Shown piece after piece: positions 1 through 9,079 of a stretch of DNA of 64,000 nucleotides; within the stretch, counting starts at the first letter, position 1; each line of letters opens with the position of its first letter. The notes below the pieces were generated by a model. The model was not told where the DNA came from, did not search any database, and saw only the letters and a list, made by a program, of their open reading frames with translations. A program made the position numbers and the translations under genes. This stretch comes from Actinoplanes utahensis (GTDB lineage: Bacteria; Actinomycetota; Actinomycetes; Mycobacteriales; Micromonosporaceae). The stretch is taken from assembly GCF_016862455.1 (NCBI RefSeq), contig NZ_BOMZ01000090.1, positions 1 to 64,000 on the forward strand. The letters run 5' to 3'.

Positions 1-2
1 GC

Positions 3-1211
3 CGGGAGCAGGCCGCCGCGCTCGGCATCGCCGCTCACCATGCGCATGGGCAGGTGCCCAAACACCGCCGCCTGCTGACCGATCTGGAAGGCGCCGGCAC
101 GATCGACCGGGCCCTCAGCGCCCTGCCTTCCGACGGTGAACTCGCCGAACGTGCCGGTGAGGGCGCCGGCTTGACCGTTCCCGAGCTCGCTGTGCTGCGC
201 AACCACGTCATCCGGGATCTCCAGAGCCACATCACGGACTCCACGATCCCCGCTGCGCCGTGGGCGCCGGAGCTTCTGGAGCGTTACTTCCCGCGGCGAC
301 TGCGGGAAGTCGTACCGGTGGCGAAGCACCCCTTCCGTGACTCCATCATCGGCCTGATGCTGGCGAATGAGGTCGTCAACAAGCTCGGCTCGGCATTCGT
401 TCACACGATGGCCGCGGACACCGGACGATCCGCGATCGACGTGCTCGGCGCCTATGTCTCCGTCAAACAGGCGTACGCCGTACCGGAACTGTGGGATGCC
501 GCCGAGGCGGCCGTCGATCCGTCGTCGCAGGTCGGCGCCGCCGTCGTCGCCGCCGCCATCAGCCGTCTCTTCTCCCGGACCGTCCGGTGGCTGCTGGAGA
601 ACAACCTGCGCGGTTTCGACACCCTGGCCACGCCCCACCGGGAGACGATCAGAGAGCTGACGGCGGAACTGGGCTCGCTGAGTTCGGCCGACCGTAACGA
701 GCGGCGCCGGCAGGCGGCGGAGAGACTTCAGGACCTGGGGCTGAAGCCGGGATTCGCGCGGCGGATCGCGATGCTTCCGGAGACCGGCAGCATGCTCGAG
801 ATCGCCGGTCTCGCCCGTGCGGTCGAGCTGCCGGCCACCGAGGTGGCCCGGGCCTATTTCGGTTTGGCGGATCGCCTGGGCGTGGGGTCGCTCGTTACCC
901 GGATCCTGGATACGCCCGTCCCGGATCCGTCCCGTGACCGGGCGCGGACCTCGGTGGCCAACGGTTTCCAGGACGCGCTGATGGCGTTGACCGACGGGGT
1001 GATCGCGCCGCTGTCGGAGGAGGCTCGCAGGACCCCCGTCCCGGAGCGGCTGAGACGCTGGGAGGGCGCCCACGGCGAGACCGTGGCGCGGGTCCGCGAC
1101 TACGCGGTGGACGACGACCACCACGAGACCGACCTGGCCCGTATCACCACTCTCCTCCGTCAGGTGCGCACCCTCGTCCGGTCCGGACCGCTGTCCGCCG
1201 ACCCGCCGTGA
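3..1211 (+). CDS. NAD-specific glutamate dehydrogenase, C-terminal part (5' end outside window)
   Basis: The reading frame is open from base 3 and ends at 1211, giving about 402 residues of a protein whose start lies outside the window. The segment around HRRLLTDLEG, RALSALPSD and LTVPELAVL, followed by a helical stretch containing LFSRTVRWLL, matches the C-terminal region of the large (about 180 kDa) NAD-dependent glutamate dehydrogenases. These oxidatively deaminate glutamate to 2-oxoglutarate and ammonia in the cytoplasm. The catalytic Rossmann region would lie upstream. The family call rests on these conserved blocks; the full architecture cannot be checked here. The next gene begins 20 bases downstream on the same strand and may be co-transcribed. 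Confidence 0.85.
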   Translation, partial: REQAAALGIAAHHAHGQVPKHRRLLTDLEGAGTIDRALSALPSDGELAERAGEGAGLTVPELAVLRNHVIRDLQSHITDSTIPAAPWAPELLERYFPRRLREVVPVAKHPFRDSIIGLMLANEVVNKLGSAFVHTMAADTGRSAIDVLGAYVSVKQAYAVPELWDAAEAAVDPSSQVGAAVVAAAISRLFSRTVRWLLENNLRGFDTLATPHRETIRELTAELGSLSSADRNERRRQAAERLQDLGLKPGFARRIAMLPETGSMLEIAGLARAVELPATEVARAYFGLADRLGVGSLVTRILDTPVPDPSRDRARTSVANGFQDALMALTDGVIAPLSEEARRTPVPERLRRWEGAHGETVARVRDYAVDDDHHETDLARITTLLRQVRTLVRSGPLSADPP

Positions 1212-1230
1212 AGAATGGATCATCAGTACC

Positions 1231-1992
1231 GTGACCATCGAGACCATCCGATCCGATTCGACTCCCGCCCCGCAGGAGGCGCCCCGGTGGCAGGCCCGCA
1301 ACTCCGCCGCGTTCTGGGCCGCCACGGGCCGCGCCCGTGGCCACCGGGTGATCCGGCGCCGGAGCTATCTCGCCGTCGCCGGCGATGAGCGTGCCGGGCT
1401 GCGCATCCTGATCCAGGAGCCCGGCCTCGGTCCCGAGGAGGTCGCCGAGATCACCGGGCTGGTCCGCGAGGCCGCCGGACCGGTCGACGCCGAGGACCCG
1501 TTCAGCGCCACCGACCTGGACCATCTCGGGCTGCGCTCGTGGCGGATGCCGGTGATGCTCCGCCTGCCCGGCGCGGTCGGTGAGCCGGCGGCCGACGTGG
1601 CCCGGGTCCGCGACTCCGGTGACCTGTGGGCGGCCGAACGCGCGGTGATCACGGCGTTCGGGCTCACCCGCTTCGAGCCGCACCGGCCCGGTGAGCTGTT
1701 CCCGCTGGCGCTGCTCGACGAGCCGGGCGTGGACGTGTTCGTGGCGCGCATCGACGGGGTGGTCGCCGGCGCGTGCGTCAGCGTCGTCCACGACGGCTAC
1801 GGCAGCCACTACTGGGTGGCCACGCCGTCCGCCTTCCGGTCCCGGGGTGTGGGCCGGGCCGTCATGCTCGGCTCCCTCGGCCCGCTGGCGCACCTGCCCG
1901 TCACGCTCACCGCGTCCCAGCTGGGCCGGCCCCTGTACGAGTCGCTCGGCTTCACCGCCACGACGCCCTCGACCTGGTGGGCCTCACGATAG
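1231..1992 (+). CDS. GNAT family N-acetyltransferase
   Basis: A 253-residue protein starting at GTG 1231, just downstream of the dehydrogenase stop. The C-terminal half (about residues 165-250) has the GNAT fold signature: a beta strand with VFVARIDGVVAG, then RSRGVGRAVM, which resembles the acetyl-CoA pyrophosphate-binding loop (R/Q-x-x-G-x-G/A), and a closing LYESLGF motif typical of these enzymes. The N-terminal half is less recognisable and could be a degenerate second GNAT domain. The substrate is unknown. It probably transfers an acetyl group from acetyl-CoA to an amine in the cytoplasm. Confidence 0.75.
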   Translation: MTIETIRSDSTPAPQEAPRWQARNSAAFWAATGRARGHRVIRRRSYLAVAGDERAGLRILIQEPGLGPEEVAEITGLVREAAGPVDAEDPFSATDLDHLGLRSWRMPVMLRLPGAVGEPAADVARVRDSGDLWAAERAVITAFGLTRFEPHRPGELFPLALLDEPGVDVFVARIDGVVAGACVSVVHDGYGSHYWVATPSAFRSRGVGRAVMLGSLGPLAHLPVTLTASQLGRPLYESLGFTATTPSTWWASR

Positions 1993-2087
1993 GCCGTCAC
2001 GTGTTCGGCATGGACGTGTCAGAAACCCGAAATCCGGTTATGTAAGCGTGATCGGGAATGGTCGGCCAAACACGGTGAGGTGTGATC

Positions 2088-2498
2088 ATGCGGGTCGTAC
2101 CGGTCATTGACGAACACGAGGACCATCTGGGGAGCCACGCCCGGATCATGGCGCACGCCATGGCGGGGGCGTCGGTGATCCGCCTGGTCGGCGACATCGA
2201 CCTGGAGGTGGCCGCCGCGCTGCGCACCACCCTCGACACCGCGCTCACCGCGTCGCCGTGGGCCATCGTCGACCTGCGGCAGGTCGGGGCCGTCGACTCG
2301 GTCGGGCTGGGCGTGCTGATCGCCGCCCGGCACGCGGCCCGCCGGCAGGGCGGTGACGTGCTGTTGGCGGCGGCGCCACCGTTCTTCCTGGCGGTGCTGC
2401 GGGCGGCCCGTCTCGGCGCGGTGTTCAGCACGTTCGCCACCGTGCCGCAGGCGATCACGTGGGCGCTCAGCCCGCGTGCTGTACCTGACGCTCGGTGA
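2088..2498 (+). CDS. STAS-domain protein (anti-sigma factor antagonist type)
   Basis: A protein of about 136 residues. I prefer ATG 2088 over the in-frame GTG 2082 because GGTGAGG (2074-2080) sits 7 bases upstream. It is a single STAS domain with the pattern VIRLVGDIDLEVA, then a strand IVDLRQVGAVDSVGLGVL. The serine in VDSVGLG is at the position phosphorylated in SpoIIAA/RsbV-type antagonists. Such proteins bind anti-sigma kinases and release sigma factors. No kinase or sigma gene is adjacent, so the partner is unknown. A second STAS protein lies at 23602-23934. Confidence 0.8.
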   Translation: MRVVPVIDEHEDHLGSHARIMAHAMAGASVIRLVGDIDLEVAAALRTTLDTALTASPWAIVDLRQVGAVDSVGLGVLIAARHAARRQGGDVLLAAAPPFFLAVLRAARLGAVFSTFATVPQAITWALSPRAVPDAR

Positions 2499-2747
2499 CC
2501 GGGTCCGCGGGCCGGTCCATCTGAGCCAGGGTGGCGGCCGGTCCGGGGCCGGCGCCGGACGCCACGTGCTCGCTGCGCCGGGGCGCCACGAGATGGCGAA
2601 GACGCCGGCCAGGTGCATGGTGTGCAGCACGGTCAGCACGAACCGGGACACGCCGACCCGGCACGGGGCGGCGTCCCGCTGCCGGGCGGCGCGCTGCGCG
2701 CGCGGCTCTGCTGGACGGGCGCCGGGGTGGGCGCCTAGGGTCGGCGG

Positions 2748-3574
2748 GTGGACGAGCCGGAGACCCGTCGTGCCGTCGGGGCGGCCGAGGCGGTCGCGGC
2801 GGCGCTCGGGCTGGTGGTCGAGGACGTGACGGTTCTCCAGGAGTCGAACCGGGTCACGGTGCGGCTGTCGCCGTGCGACGTGCTGGCCAGGGTGGGCCGG
2901 GTGGCGCCGGCGGCTGCCCGGTTCGAGCTCGAGGTCGCGGGGCGGCTGGCCGCGGCGGGGAGTCCGGTGGCGGCTCCCGAGCCGCGCGTGCCGGCGGGTG
3001 TCCACGAACATGACGGCCATGCGGTCACGCTCTGGGCCTACCACGAGCCGCTGGGCCGGGTGATGCCCCGGCCGACTACGCCGCGGCGCTCCGGCGGCTG
3101 CATGCGGGCATGCGAACCCTCGACGTTCCGGTGCCGCACGTCACGTGGCGGGTGGACCAGGCCCAGCGGCTCGTGGCCGACCGTCGCCGTGCGCCGGATC
3201 TCGCCGACGGGGACCGGGACTTCCTCGGCGACCTGTTGCGGCGTCTGCGCCGGGCGGTCGCCGGCGGCAGGGCGCCCGAGCAGGTTCTGCACGGCGAGCC
3301 GCATCCGGGCAACGTGCTGGCGACCAGCGACGGGCCGCTCTTCATCGACCTGGAGACGTGCTGCCGGGGGCCGGTCGCGTTCGATGTCGCGCATGCCCCC
3401 GAGGAGGTCGGCGACCACTATCCGGGTGTCGACCGGGACCTGCTGCGCGACTGCCGGGCGCTCACCCTGGCGATCGCCACCGCGTGGCGCTGGGACCGCC
3501 ACGACCGGCTCCCGGACGGCCGCCGGCTCGCCGCCGAGTGGCTCGACCGCTTGCGAGTGGGCAACGGCTCGTGA
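2748..3574 (+). pseudogene. Aminoglycoside phosphotransferase-like protein, frameshifted
   Basis: Two overlapping frames together make one APH/choline-kinase-fold protein. The first (GTG 2748 to about 3062) carries the N-lobe, ending in YHEPLGRV. The second (about 3075 to 3574) continues with ADYAAALRRLHAGM, the catalytic-loop motif HGEPHPGNVL and the metal-binding motif FIDLETCCRGP. The switch moves the frame by -1 (one base missing, or two extra), so the gene as given cannot make the full protein. The canonical Asp of HGD is Glu here, which also occurs in uncharacterised family members. This may be a real pseudogene or a sequencing error in the C/G-rich stretch near 3060-3075. The natural substrate is unknown; aminoglycoside resistance should not be assumed. 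Confidence 0.7.
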
Positions 3575-3830
3575 GCACGACGGCTTCTTGTCGTTCCACC
3601 GGTTCGGCGGGGCTTGGTGCCCTTATCGTGGTGGCTCGGCCGTTGAGGGGCCTGGCCGGTGACCAGCATGAGTCCCACGTCGTCGTGACGGACAGCAGTC
3701 TGCCGGTTCCGGGGCTGACGGGGCTGGGGTTCGGTGCGCGCTCTGGTGAGCCGCTGGTCGCGCGCAGGCTCCGAAACCCCCGCCGCACCCGGGCCGGACT
3801 TCTGCTCATCGTGTCAGCCGCGGGACCGGC

Positions 3831-5063
3831 TCAGCCACCACCCCCGTCGCCGGGTGAGGACCCGGTGACGGCCTGCGTCTCCCGTCCGATCATCTCCGAC
3901 AACGGCACACCATCGCCATTGGCGAGGATAACGCCGATCCAGTCGCTGTTCGGGTAGATACTCCAGTTCGCGCAGACACCGGGGTTGCCACCGGCGCGCT
4001 GGATCGCCCACTGGCCTCCGACGATGTCGGCCGAAGGTCCGTACGTGCCGAACGACGCCGGGCCCAACGGAACCTTGGCAGCGGTGAGTACATCGGCCCA
4101 GGGCCGGTCCAGCAGTGTGCCGTCGCCCAGCGCGCGCGCGAAGCGGACCAGATCCGGTGCGGTGGCGAAGCCACCGTCCCCGATGGCATCGATGAAGGCG
4201 CGACCCGGATTCCGGCCCAGGATGTAGTCGGCCGGGCTGCCCTTGTCGAGGTTGCGCACGGCGTCGACCTGGCTTCCGTCGGCCAGGGTCATGTACGGGT
4301 GTGCGATGTGCGTGTCGGTGAGCCATTGAGGCCTGGTGTAGAACGCCGAGCCGGTCATGCCTGCTCGCCGGAAGATGTTCTCCTCGACGTAGTCCCAGTA
4401 CGTCTTGCCGCTCACGGCCTCCACGATCAGCGCTGGGATCGCAGCCTCAGCCCCGGCGTGAGACGTGTTGGGAAGGCCAGGGGTGCCCACCAACTTCGAT
4501 CGCCGCGCCCACCGCTCCTGGTACTCGTGGACCTCCTCCTTACTCCGAAAGATCCGGTGGATGTCCTCCTCCGGCGTGTTCATCCCCGAGGTGCCGGAGA
4601 GCATCTGGTGGATCGTCACCTGCTCGGCGATGTCATCGTCGAACCCCTCCAAGTGCTGGCTCACGGTGTCTGTCAGCTTGAGCCTGCCCTGCTGGGCCAG
4701 CTGCAGGATGGCGATCGCGTTGAACGGCTTACCCGCCGAGCTGAGCGTGAACGCGATGCCCTCGTGGTTGCGGATCCCGCGGTCTCTGTCGGCCATGCCG
4801 TAACTGCGGGACAGCACCGTGCGGCCTCGGTGTGACAGCATCACCACGCCGGAGAACCTGCCCGTGGCGGCCAGTTGCGCCACGTACCGGTCATAGGCCC
4901 CGCCGGGCCGGGTGTCCGGCGGGATCCGGTGGGGTACGGCCGAGTCGGCGTTGCCGATCCCGGCGTTCATCAGGGGCACCCCGGCCGCCACTGTGCCGGC
5001 GGTGGCCAGCCCGCCCCATCTGAACAGTCTCCGTCGGCCGATGCCACGTGCCGAATCCACCAT
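3831..5063 (-). CDS. Tat-exported serine hydrolase of the beta-lactamase/PBP4* family, altered active site
   Basis: A protein of about 410 residues. I place the start at ATG 5063, preceded by GGGAAAGG at suitable spacing; the open frame extends upstream to 5186 without good start features. The N-terminus GRRRLFRWGG followed by a hydrophobic stretch looks like a Tat signal. The SxxK nucleophile motif is present (SSAGKPFN). The second motif, normally YxN in a YSNAGY context, reads TSHAGAEA, so the general-base Tyr and the Asn are both replaced. The late HxGxxPG motif reads RAGGNPG. Family members are esterases, D-aminopeptidases or class C-like enzymes. With these losses the protein may be non-catalytic or use unusual chemistry. 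It is a stand-alone gene convergent with the APH relic. Confidence 0.8.
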   Translation of the reverse strand: MVDSARGIGRRRLFRWGGLATAGTVAAGVPLMNAGIGNADSAVPHRIPPDTRPGGAYDRYVAQLAATGRFSGVVMLSHRGRTVLSRSYGMADRDRGIRNHEGIAFTLSSAGKPFNAIAILQLAQQGRLKLTDTVSQHLEGFDDDIAEQVTIHQMLSGTSGMNTPEEDIHRIFRSKEEVHEYQERWARRSKLVGTPGLPNTSHAGAEAAIPALIVEAVSGKTYWDYVEENIFRRAGMTGSAFYTRPQWLTDTHIAHPYMTLADGSQVDAVRNLDKGSPADYILGRNPGRAFIDAIGDGGFATAPDLVRFARALGDGTLLDRPWADVLTAAKVPLGPASFGTYGPSADIVGGQWAIQRAGGNPGVCANWSIYPNSDWIGVILANGDGVPLSEMIGRETQAVTGSSPGDGGGG

Positions 5064-5529
5064 GATCACGATGCCTTTCCCGTCGAGGAAGCCGGCGCTG
5101 ACGGGGATACGCCAATGCCTGTACGTCCATGGAAGACGAACCACCGTTGCGGTGGCGTATGCGTTGTCTTTACGTCTGCGATACACATCCCATGAGATCG
5201 TCGGTCGACGTGTGCCAGTCCTCTTGCGTACCTGATCGCCGTCGGTCGGCCATCCTTCACGGGGCGCTCAGCAAAGATCGACTACTCGGCGTACGCGGCG
5301 CATGTACCGGGGTTTTCGCCATGCCTGCGCACACTTCCGTTGATACGCACATCTGCCGGGATCGGCCGGCATCCATGGTCGGCCGACTCTGGGGCTTCGC
5401 CCGGTCGCGGTAAGGGCACGTCACCTGATCGGGGCCCGACGACGCCTTTCGGCCCGGCGCGCGGTCGGATCCCTCAAGATTACCGTGCAATTCATTGACG
5501 TAGGGCGACCGCATGGAGGTCGAAGACGC
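5064..5529. other. Intergenic region between divergent genes, no gene recognised
   Basis: This 466-base stretch separates the serine hydrolase (minus strand) from the secreted protein gene (plus strand). It should contain both promoters. Several short open frames cross it, but none has a convincing start, codon bias or recognisable motif. I could not pick out a reliable -35/-10 pair. The only clear element is GGAGG (about 5515), the ribosome binding site for the gene starting at 5530. Confidence 0.5.
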
Positions 5530-6399
5530 ATGCTGTTCCGTCTGAACGGTCGCAAGGCGATTGCCTTTGCCGCCGTGCCGATATTCGCCGCCCCGAATTT
5601 CGCTGATGCTGAATCCCGCATGTCCGCTGAAACCTCGCTGAACGTCGTCGCCGGTCGGCCTGTGAAAGCCGCCTCCGTACCGTCGCCGGCGATCAAATCG
5701 GATAAACCGAAGCGCCACCGGCCAAGCTGGATATGGAACCTGTTCGGGTTCGGGTACGTTCAGGGCGATTGCTCATCATGGTTGCGCGCCGGGGAGGTGG
5801 CTCCGCCGATGACCGTCCGGCGATATGAGGAGATCTCGCTCTGCTTCAAAGGATTCACATCAACCGACAAGCCGCGGTTGCAGGTCTTCGGACCCGGCGG
5901 CGAGCGGGTTCAGCGCCCCATGAAGGCGACCATGGCGGTCGACGGCGGCTTGCAGTGGTTCTGGTACAGCGAGGACGCAGGAGAGGTCTTCAGGCGTCCC
6001 GGCGTCTACCGTTTCACGGTGACCGCCGCGCACACCGTCGGCACGTCCGGTTCGATCGTGGTGAAGCCGGCCACGGAATCCGGCGTCTACTTCTCGTTCG
6101 ATGATCCGATCCGCCCAGGTGAGGCCGTGACCGGCACGGCGGTCGGGCGCAAGCCCGGCTCCCTGGTGCTCGCTAGTCTCTACGGTGACGAGCGCGACGG
6201 CAAGCCTCACCCGAAGCTGCGACTCCTGAAGGATCTGGAGCCGGTGAAGGCCGACAGCAACGGCGAAGGCGTCATCCGCTGGGTAGCCACCAAGGATCTC
6301 AAATCCGGTACATACGTGATGTTGGTGGAGCCGTTCGTCTCAGGGGGGCACGAGTGCGACCTGTCGTGCACCGTATTCGAAGTCAAGAGCCGAAACTGA
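5530..6399 (+). CDS. Secreted protein of unknown function
   Basis: A 289-residue protein starting at ATG 5530, with GGAGG 10 bases upstream; a longer in-frame start at 5485 is less likely. Residues 1-27 (MLFRLNGRKAIAFAAVP...ADA) form a signal peptide. The mature part has a basic linker and then beta-rich sequence with cysteines (for example GDCSSWLR, LCFKGF, and GGHECDLSCTVFE at the end) that could form disulfides outside the cell. The spacing of strands suggests two immunoglobulin-like domains, but I do not recognise a family. The next gene starts inside its 3' end, so the two are probably translationally coupled. Confidence 0.7.
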   Translation: MLFRLNGRKAIAFAAVPIFAAPNFADAESRMSAETSLNVVAGRPVKAASVPSPAIKSDKPKRHRPSWIWNLFGFGYVQGDCSSWLRAGEVAPPMTVRRYEEISLCFKGFTSTDKPRLQVFGPGGERVQRPMKATMAVDGGLQWFWYSEDAGEVFRRPGVYRFTVTAAHTVGTSGSIVVKPATESGVYFSFDDPIRPGEAVTGTAVGRKPGSLVLASLYGDERDGKPHPKLRLLKDLEPVKADSNGEGVIRWVATKDLKSGTYVMLVEPFVSGGHECDLSCTVFEVKSRN

Positions 6400-7121
6400 A
6401 GATAGCGCGCCGGTCCGGGGCCGCACCGCCGGTACCGCACGGCGGCATGGCGGCCCTGGATTGGACCGTGAAGTACACGGCACCACTGCTCGGCGTGTTC
6501 GGAGCTCTTCTGTTCGGCGCGTTACGCCTCGCGTACGTCTTCTTCTATCTTCAACTCCACGCCACTCCGCAGGAAGTCGGCTACGGCTACCTCGAAATCC
6601 TCGGCGGTCAGCTGCCCGGCACCGCCGAGCTCACGTTGCTGCTCACCGTGGTGATGGTCGTGGCCTGCCTCAGCATCGGCGCTCTGCGTCACGCGATCGC
6701 CGGCCGCTGGCGGGCCATGGTGTCACTGCCAGGGCGCAAGGCGTTGCTGCGCCTGACCGGCAGGTGCGCATCGGCGTCGCTTGCGGTGGTCCTGGCCTGT
6801 CTACCGATGCTCGCCTGGACCTTCGGTACCGAGGCCAAGCGCGGCTACGCGGTCCGCAACATCTACCTCAAGATCGCCGGCCGATTGCCGGTCCTCGCGG
6901 TTCAAGCAGTACCGGCCGACGTGACCTGGACCAAGCCGCGACCACCGGGAGAACCGGACCTGGCAAGCCGTCGCTGCCTTCTGTACCTCGGCCAGGCCGC
7001 GGGCACCACGGTGTTCTACGACGTAGCGTCCGAGGACAGCCTCCGCATCCCCACCGCCGAGATCCTGCTGACCATCCCCATGGCGGAGGGCGTGCGATCG
7101 GAATGCTTCGCCGCGACCTGA
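6354..7121 (+). CDS. Integral membrane protein of unknown function, coupled to the secreted protein
   Basis: A 255-residue protein. GTG 6354 is preceded by a strong AGGGGGG element and overlaps the upstream gene by 46 bases; ATG 6447 is an alternative without a clear ribosome binding site. Hydrophobic segments at about residues 40-68, 91-111 and 138-157 predict three membrane helices. A C-terminal domain of about 95 residues follows with a Cys pair (RRCLLYL and SECFAAT). The family is not recognised. The overlap suggests it works with the secreted protein encoded just upstream. Confidence 0.65.
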   Translation: MRPVVHRIRSQEPKLKIARRSGAAPPVPHGGMAALDWTVKYTAPLLGVFGALLFGALRLAYVFFYLQLHATPQEVGYGYLEILGGQLPGTAELTLLLTVVMVVACLSIGALRHAIAGRWRAMVSLPGRKALLRLTGRCASASLAVVLACLPMLAWTFGTEAKRGYAVRNIYLKIAGRLPVLAVQAVPADVTWTKPRPPGEPDLASRRCLLYLGQAAGTTVFYDVASEDSLRIPTAEILLTIPMAEGVRSECFAAT

Positions 7122-7244
7122 GCCTCCCGGCCCACGTAGGTCTCCTCGCTTCGGGCTCCTGACGTGGGGCTCCGGTGCCAGCGACAATCCGACCAGCGGG
7201 CCAGCCATGACCGCCGAATCATGACCGTTGAAAGGCTGATGACC

Positions 7245-7718
7245 CTAGCCCAGCGGAATCCGAGCCACAGTTACCGTGTCCTCGAAGTAATTTCGCTCGA
7301 GGACAAGACCCCGGTCCGGCCGATATAGCCACAACAACGGCATTGTCGCCATGATTTCCGATATCCGAGCAGACGCCTCTGCCGCACTCAGCAACACACT
7401 CGGAAGCGCAAGGGACGACCACATGATCACCACGTCGCCTCCCTCGCGTAGGTAGTCCCCGATCGCCCGCTCGTCGTCCCGCCCGGCGCGGATCACGAAC
7501 GCGGACGGAACCGAGGCCCACGTGATCGAGCTGTCACCGTTCTGCGGAAATCGCTGAAGACTTGCCCGATCGGACTGCTGATGTTCGTCAAAGTCCAAGA
7601 GGCGCACCCCTGAGCGTCCCACCCACATCAGCAACCGCGAGTCATCGGCCGGTGCCCGAACGACCTTGACCATCGATCTCGGCAACCGGTCGACACTGCT
7701 GCCGTAGCCATCACTCAT
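7245..7718 (-). CDS. Hypothetical protein
   Basis: A 157-residue protein with no signal peptide and no clear membrane helix. It starts MSDGYGSSVDRLPRSM and contains mixed alpha/beta-looking sequence (for example RLLMWVGRSGVRLLDF, GGDVVIMWSSLALPSVL). Codon use is somewhat less G/C-biased than in the neighbours. I do not recognise a family. Its 3' end converges with the membrane protein gene. Acceptance rests on a single long frame with acceptable composition. Confidence 0.45.
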   Translation of the reverse strand: MSDGYGSSVDRLPRSMVKVVRAPADDSRLLMWVGRSGVRLLDFDEHQQSDRASLQRFPQNGDSSITWASVPSAFVIRAGRDDERAIGDYLREGGDVVIMWSSLALPSVLLSAAEASARISEIMATMPLLWLYRPDRGLVLERNYFEDTVTVARIPLG

Positions 7719-7872
7719 ATTCGGCCACCCTGGTCGCGTCTACTGACGGCCGGCAATCTATGAATAGCCGAGGGGGAGACGCGGCCAGGCACCGACCGGA
7801 GCACGCTCGTGCCGAGATGAGGACATGCGATCATGCCGCGGTTCAGTACGTCCGGCGAACTTGCCACCACCG

Positions 7873-8412
7873 TCACCGATCCTTCGTGTGGTACAGCTTT
7901 CGCGCCCGGCTTACGTCAAGCGGCATGCCCTCGTCCAGGGACAAGAAGTGGTCAAGCTGCCATGCTTGCGTGTTGATGGCCTGGCGGCTCGTCGTGGCGG
8001 CCCAGGGTGGATACACGCGAAATCCACGCTTTCCGCCCGACTGGTTCTTCGAAACGATGCCGCGTTCGCAGAGCGTCTCCAGTGGAAGTACGAATTGGCC
8101 GAATCGCCGGGTGTCCCGGGTGCTGATCACTACCAGATCGACAGCATCGGCAGCGTCGAGAGGCCGAATCGGACCACTCGCTGACCTCACCCACAGTGTG
8201 ACGAACTGCCCGACTTTCGTCGGTGTTGTTTTGGCCGTACGGAATCTGACGGACAAGCCGTTCACGAAAAACGAATGCGCACCGTAGTCAGCGCTCTCCG
8301 GCTCGGGCGAAGGGCGAGAGCAGACGAAGCCACCGACGTCGTACACCAGCGCTTTCGCGGCGCGAAGATCGTCGTGCACAGGATCGGTACCGATCCAAGG
8401 ATCGGTCAACAC
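7873..8412 (-). CDS. MepB-like protein
   Basis: A 179-residue protein with the conserved blocks of the MepB family: EPESADYGAHSFFVNG, RTAKTTPTKVGQFVTLW, DAVDLVVISTRD, RRFGQFVLP, and GKRGFRVYPPW with RQAINTQAWQLDHFL. MepB was first described beside the staphylococcal mepRA multidrug efflux genes; its biochemical role is not established. Length agrees with the family (about 160 residues). No efflux gene is adjacent, so there is no functional context. Confidence 0.85.
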   Translation of the reverse strand: MLTDPWIGTDPVHDDLRAAKALVYDVGGFVCSRPSPEPESADYGAHSFFVNGLSVRFRTAKTTPTKVGQFVTLWVRSASGPIRPLDAADAVDLVVISTRDTRRFGQFVLPLETLCERGIVSKNQSGGKRGFRVYPPWAATTSRQAINTQAWQLDHFLSLDEGMPLDVSRARKLYHTKDR

Positions 8413-8630
8413 GGAACAGCCATCTCTGTCACGGCCCGCACCGATGTGTACTCATGGCCGAAGAGTAGCTTCACGCGCGCCGAACACCCTCTCTGCCGCA
8501 GAGAACGTGCGCTGGGTCCCGTCGCTGCCCGCAACCGGGGCGCCGGCCGGCACGCATCGTGGTCCTCCTGGATGGCGCGGCGCCCTCGTCCGCGGCAACG
8601 CCGGGTGGAGCCGAAGGTTGAACGGCAAGC

Positions 8631-9050
8631 TCATGAGCGGGGGATGGCGATTTCCCGCAGGGGGTCGCCGCCGTCGATGAACAGGCGGGCGTCGGGGGTG
8701 GTGGCGTCGGCGAGGCGCTGGAGGATCCGCCGGCCGAGTTCGGGGTGGCGTCCGTCGAGGCCGCCGACCCGGATGGCGAACACCAGGTCGTACGGCTTCT
8801 CGCCGGGCTCCAGGGTGAAGTCCTCCGCCGCGACCCGGCGGACGCTCATGCGGCCGACCGGGACGGCCGCGGCTCGGGTGATCGCGGCCGCGGATCGGTC
8901 GATGGCCAGGATGTGACCGGTGGTGAGGCGGGCCGCCACGGCGCGGGCCGCCGCGCCGGGCCCGCATCCGATCTCCAGCACCCGGGAGGACGGCCGGAGG
9001 GGCAGAGCGTTCACGACGGCGAGAATGCGGGGTGACACCGGGGCCGGCAT
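8631..9050 (-). CDS. Small class I SAM-dependent methyltransferase
   Basis: A 139-residue protein from ATG 9050; upstream frame extensions are arginine/histidine-rich and look non-coding. The SAM-binding glycine motif VLEIGCGPG is followed by ILAIDRS, the acidic strand end that binds the ribose. A later YDLVFAIRVGGLDGR segment corresponds to motif IV. It is short for the family but contains the core Rossmann elements. No substrate can be inferred. No strong ribosome binding site is visible, so the start is uncertain. Confidence 0.7.
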   Translation of the reverse strand: MPAPVSPRILAVVNALPLRPSSRVLEIGCGPGAAARAVAARLTTGHILAIDRSAAAITRAAAVPVGRMSVRRVAAEDFTLEPGEKPYDLVFAIRVGGLDGRHPELGRRILQRLADATTPDARLFIDGGDPLREIAIPRS

Positions 9051-9079
9051 GAACGAGACGATAACGCGGAGCCGGACGG

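Noticed and set aside
2499-2747. Possible gene fragment on the minus strand (RFVLTVLHTMHLAGVFAI)
   Set aside because: A short hydrophobic stretch in a long shadow frame; no start, ribosome binding site or family match.
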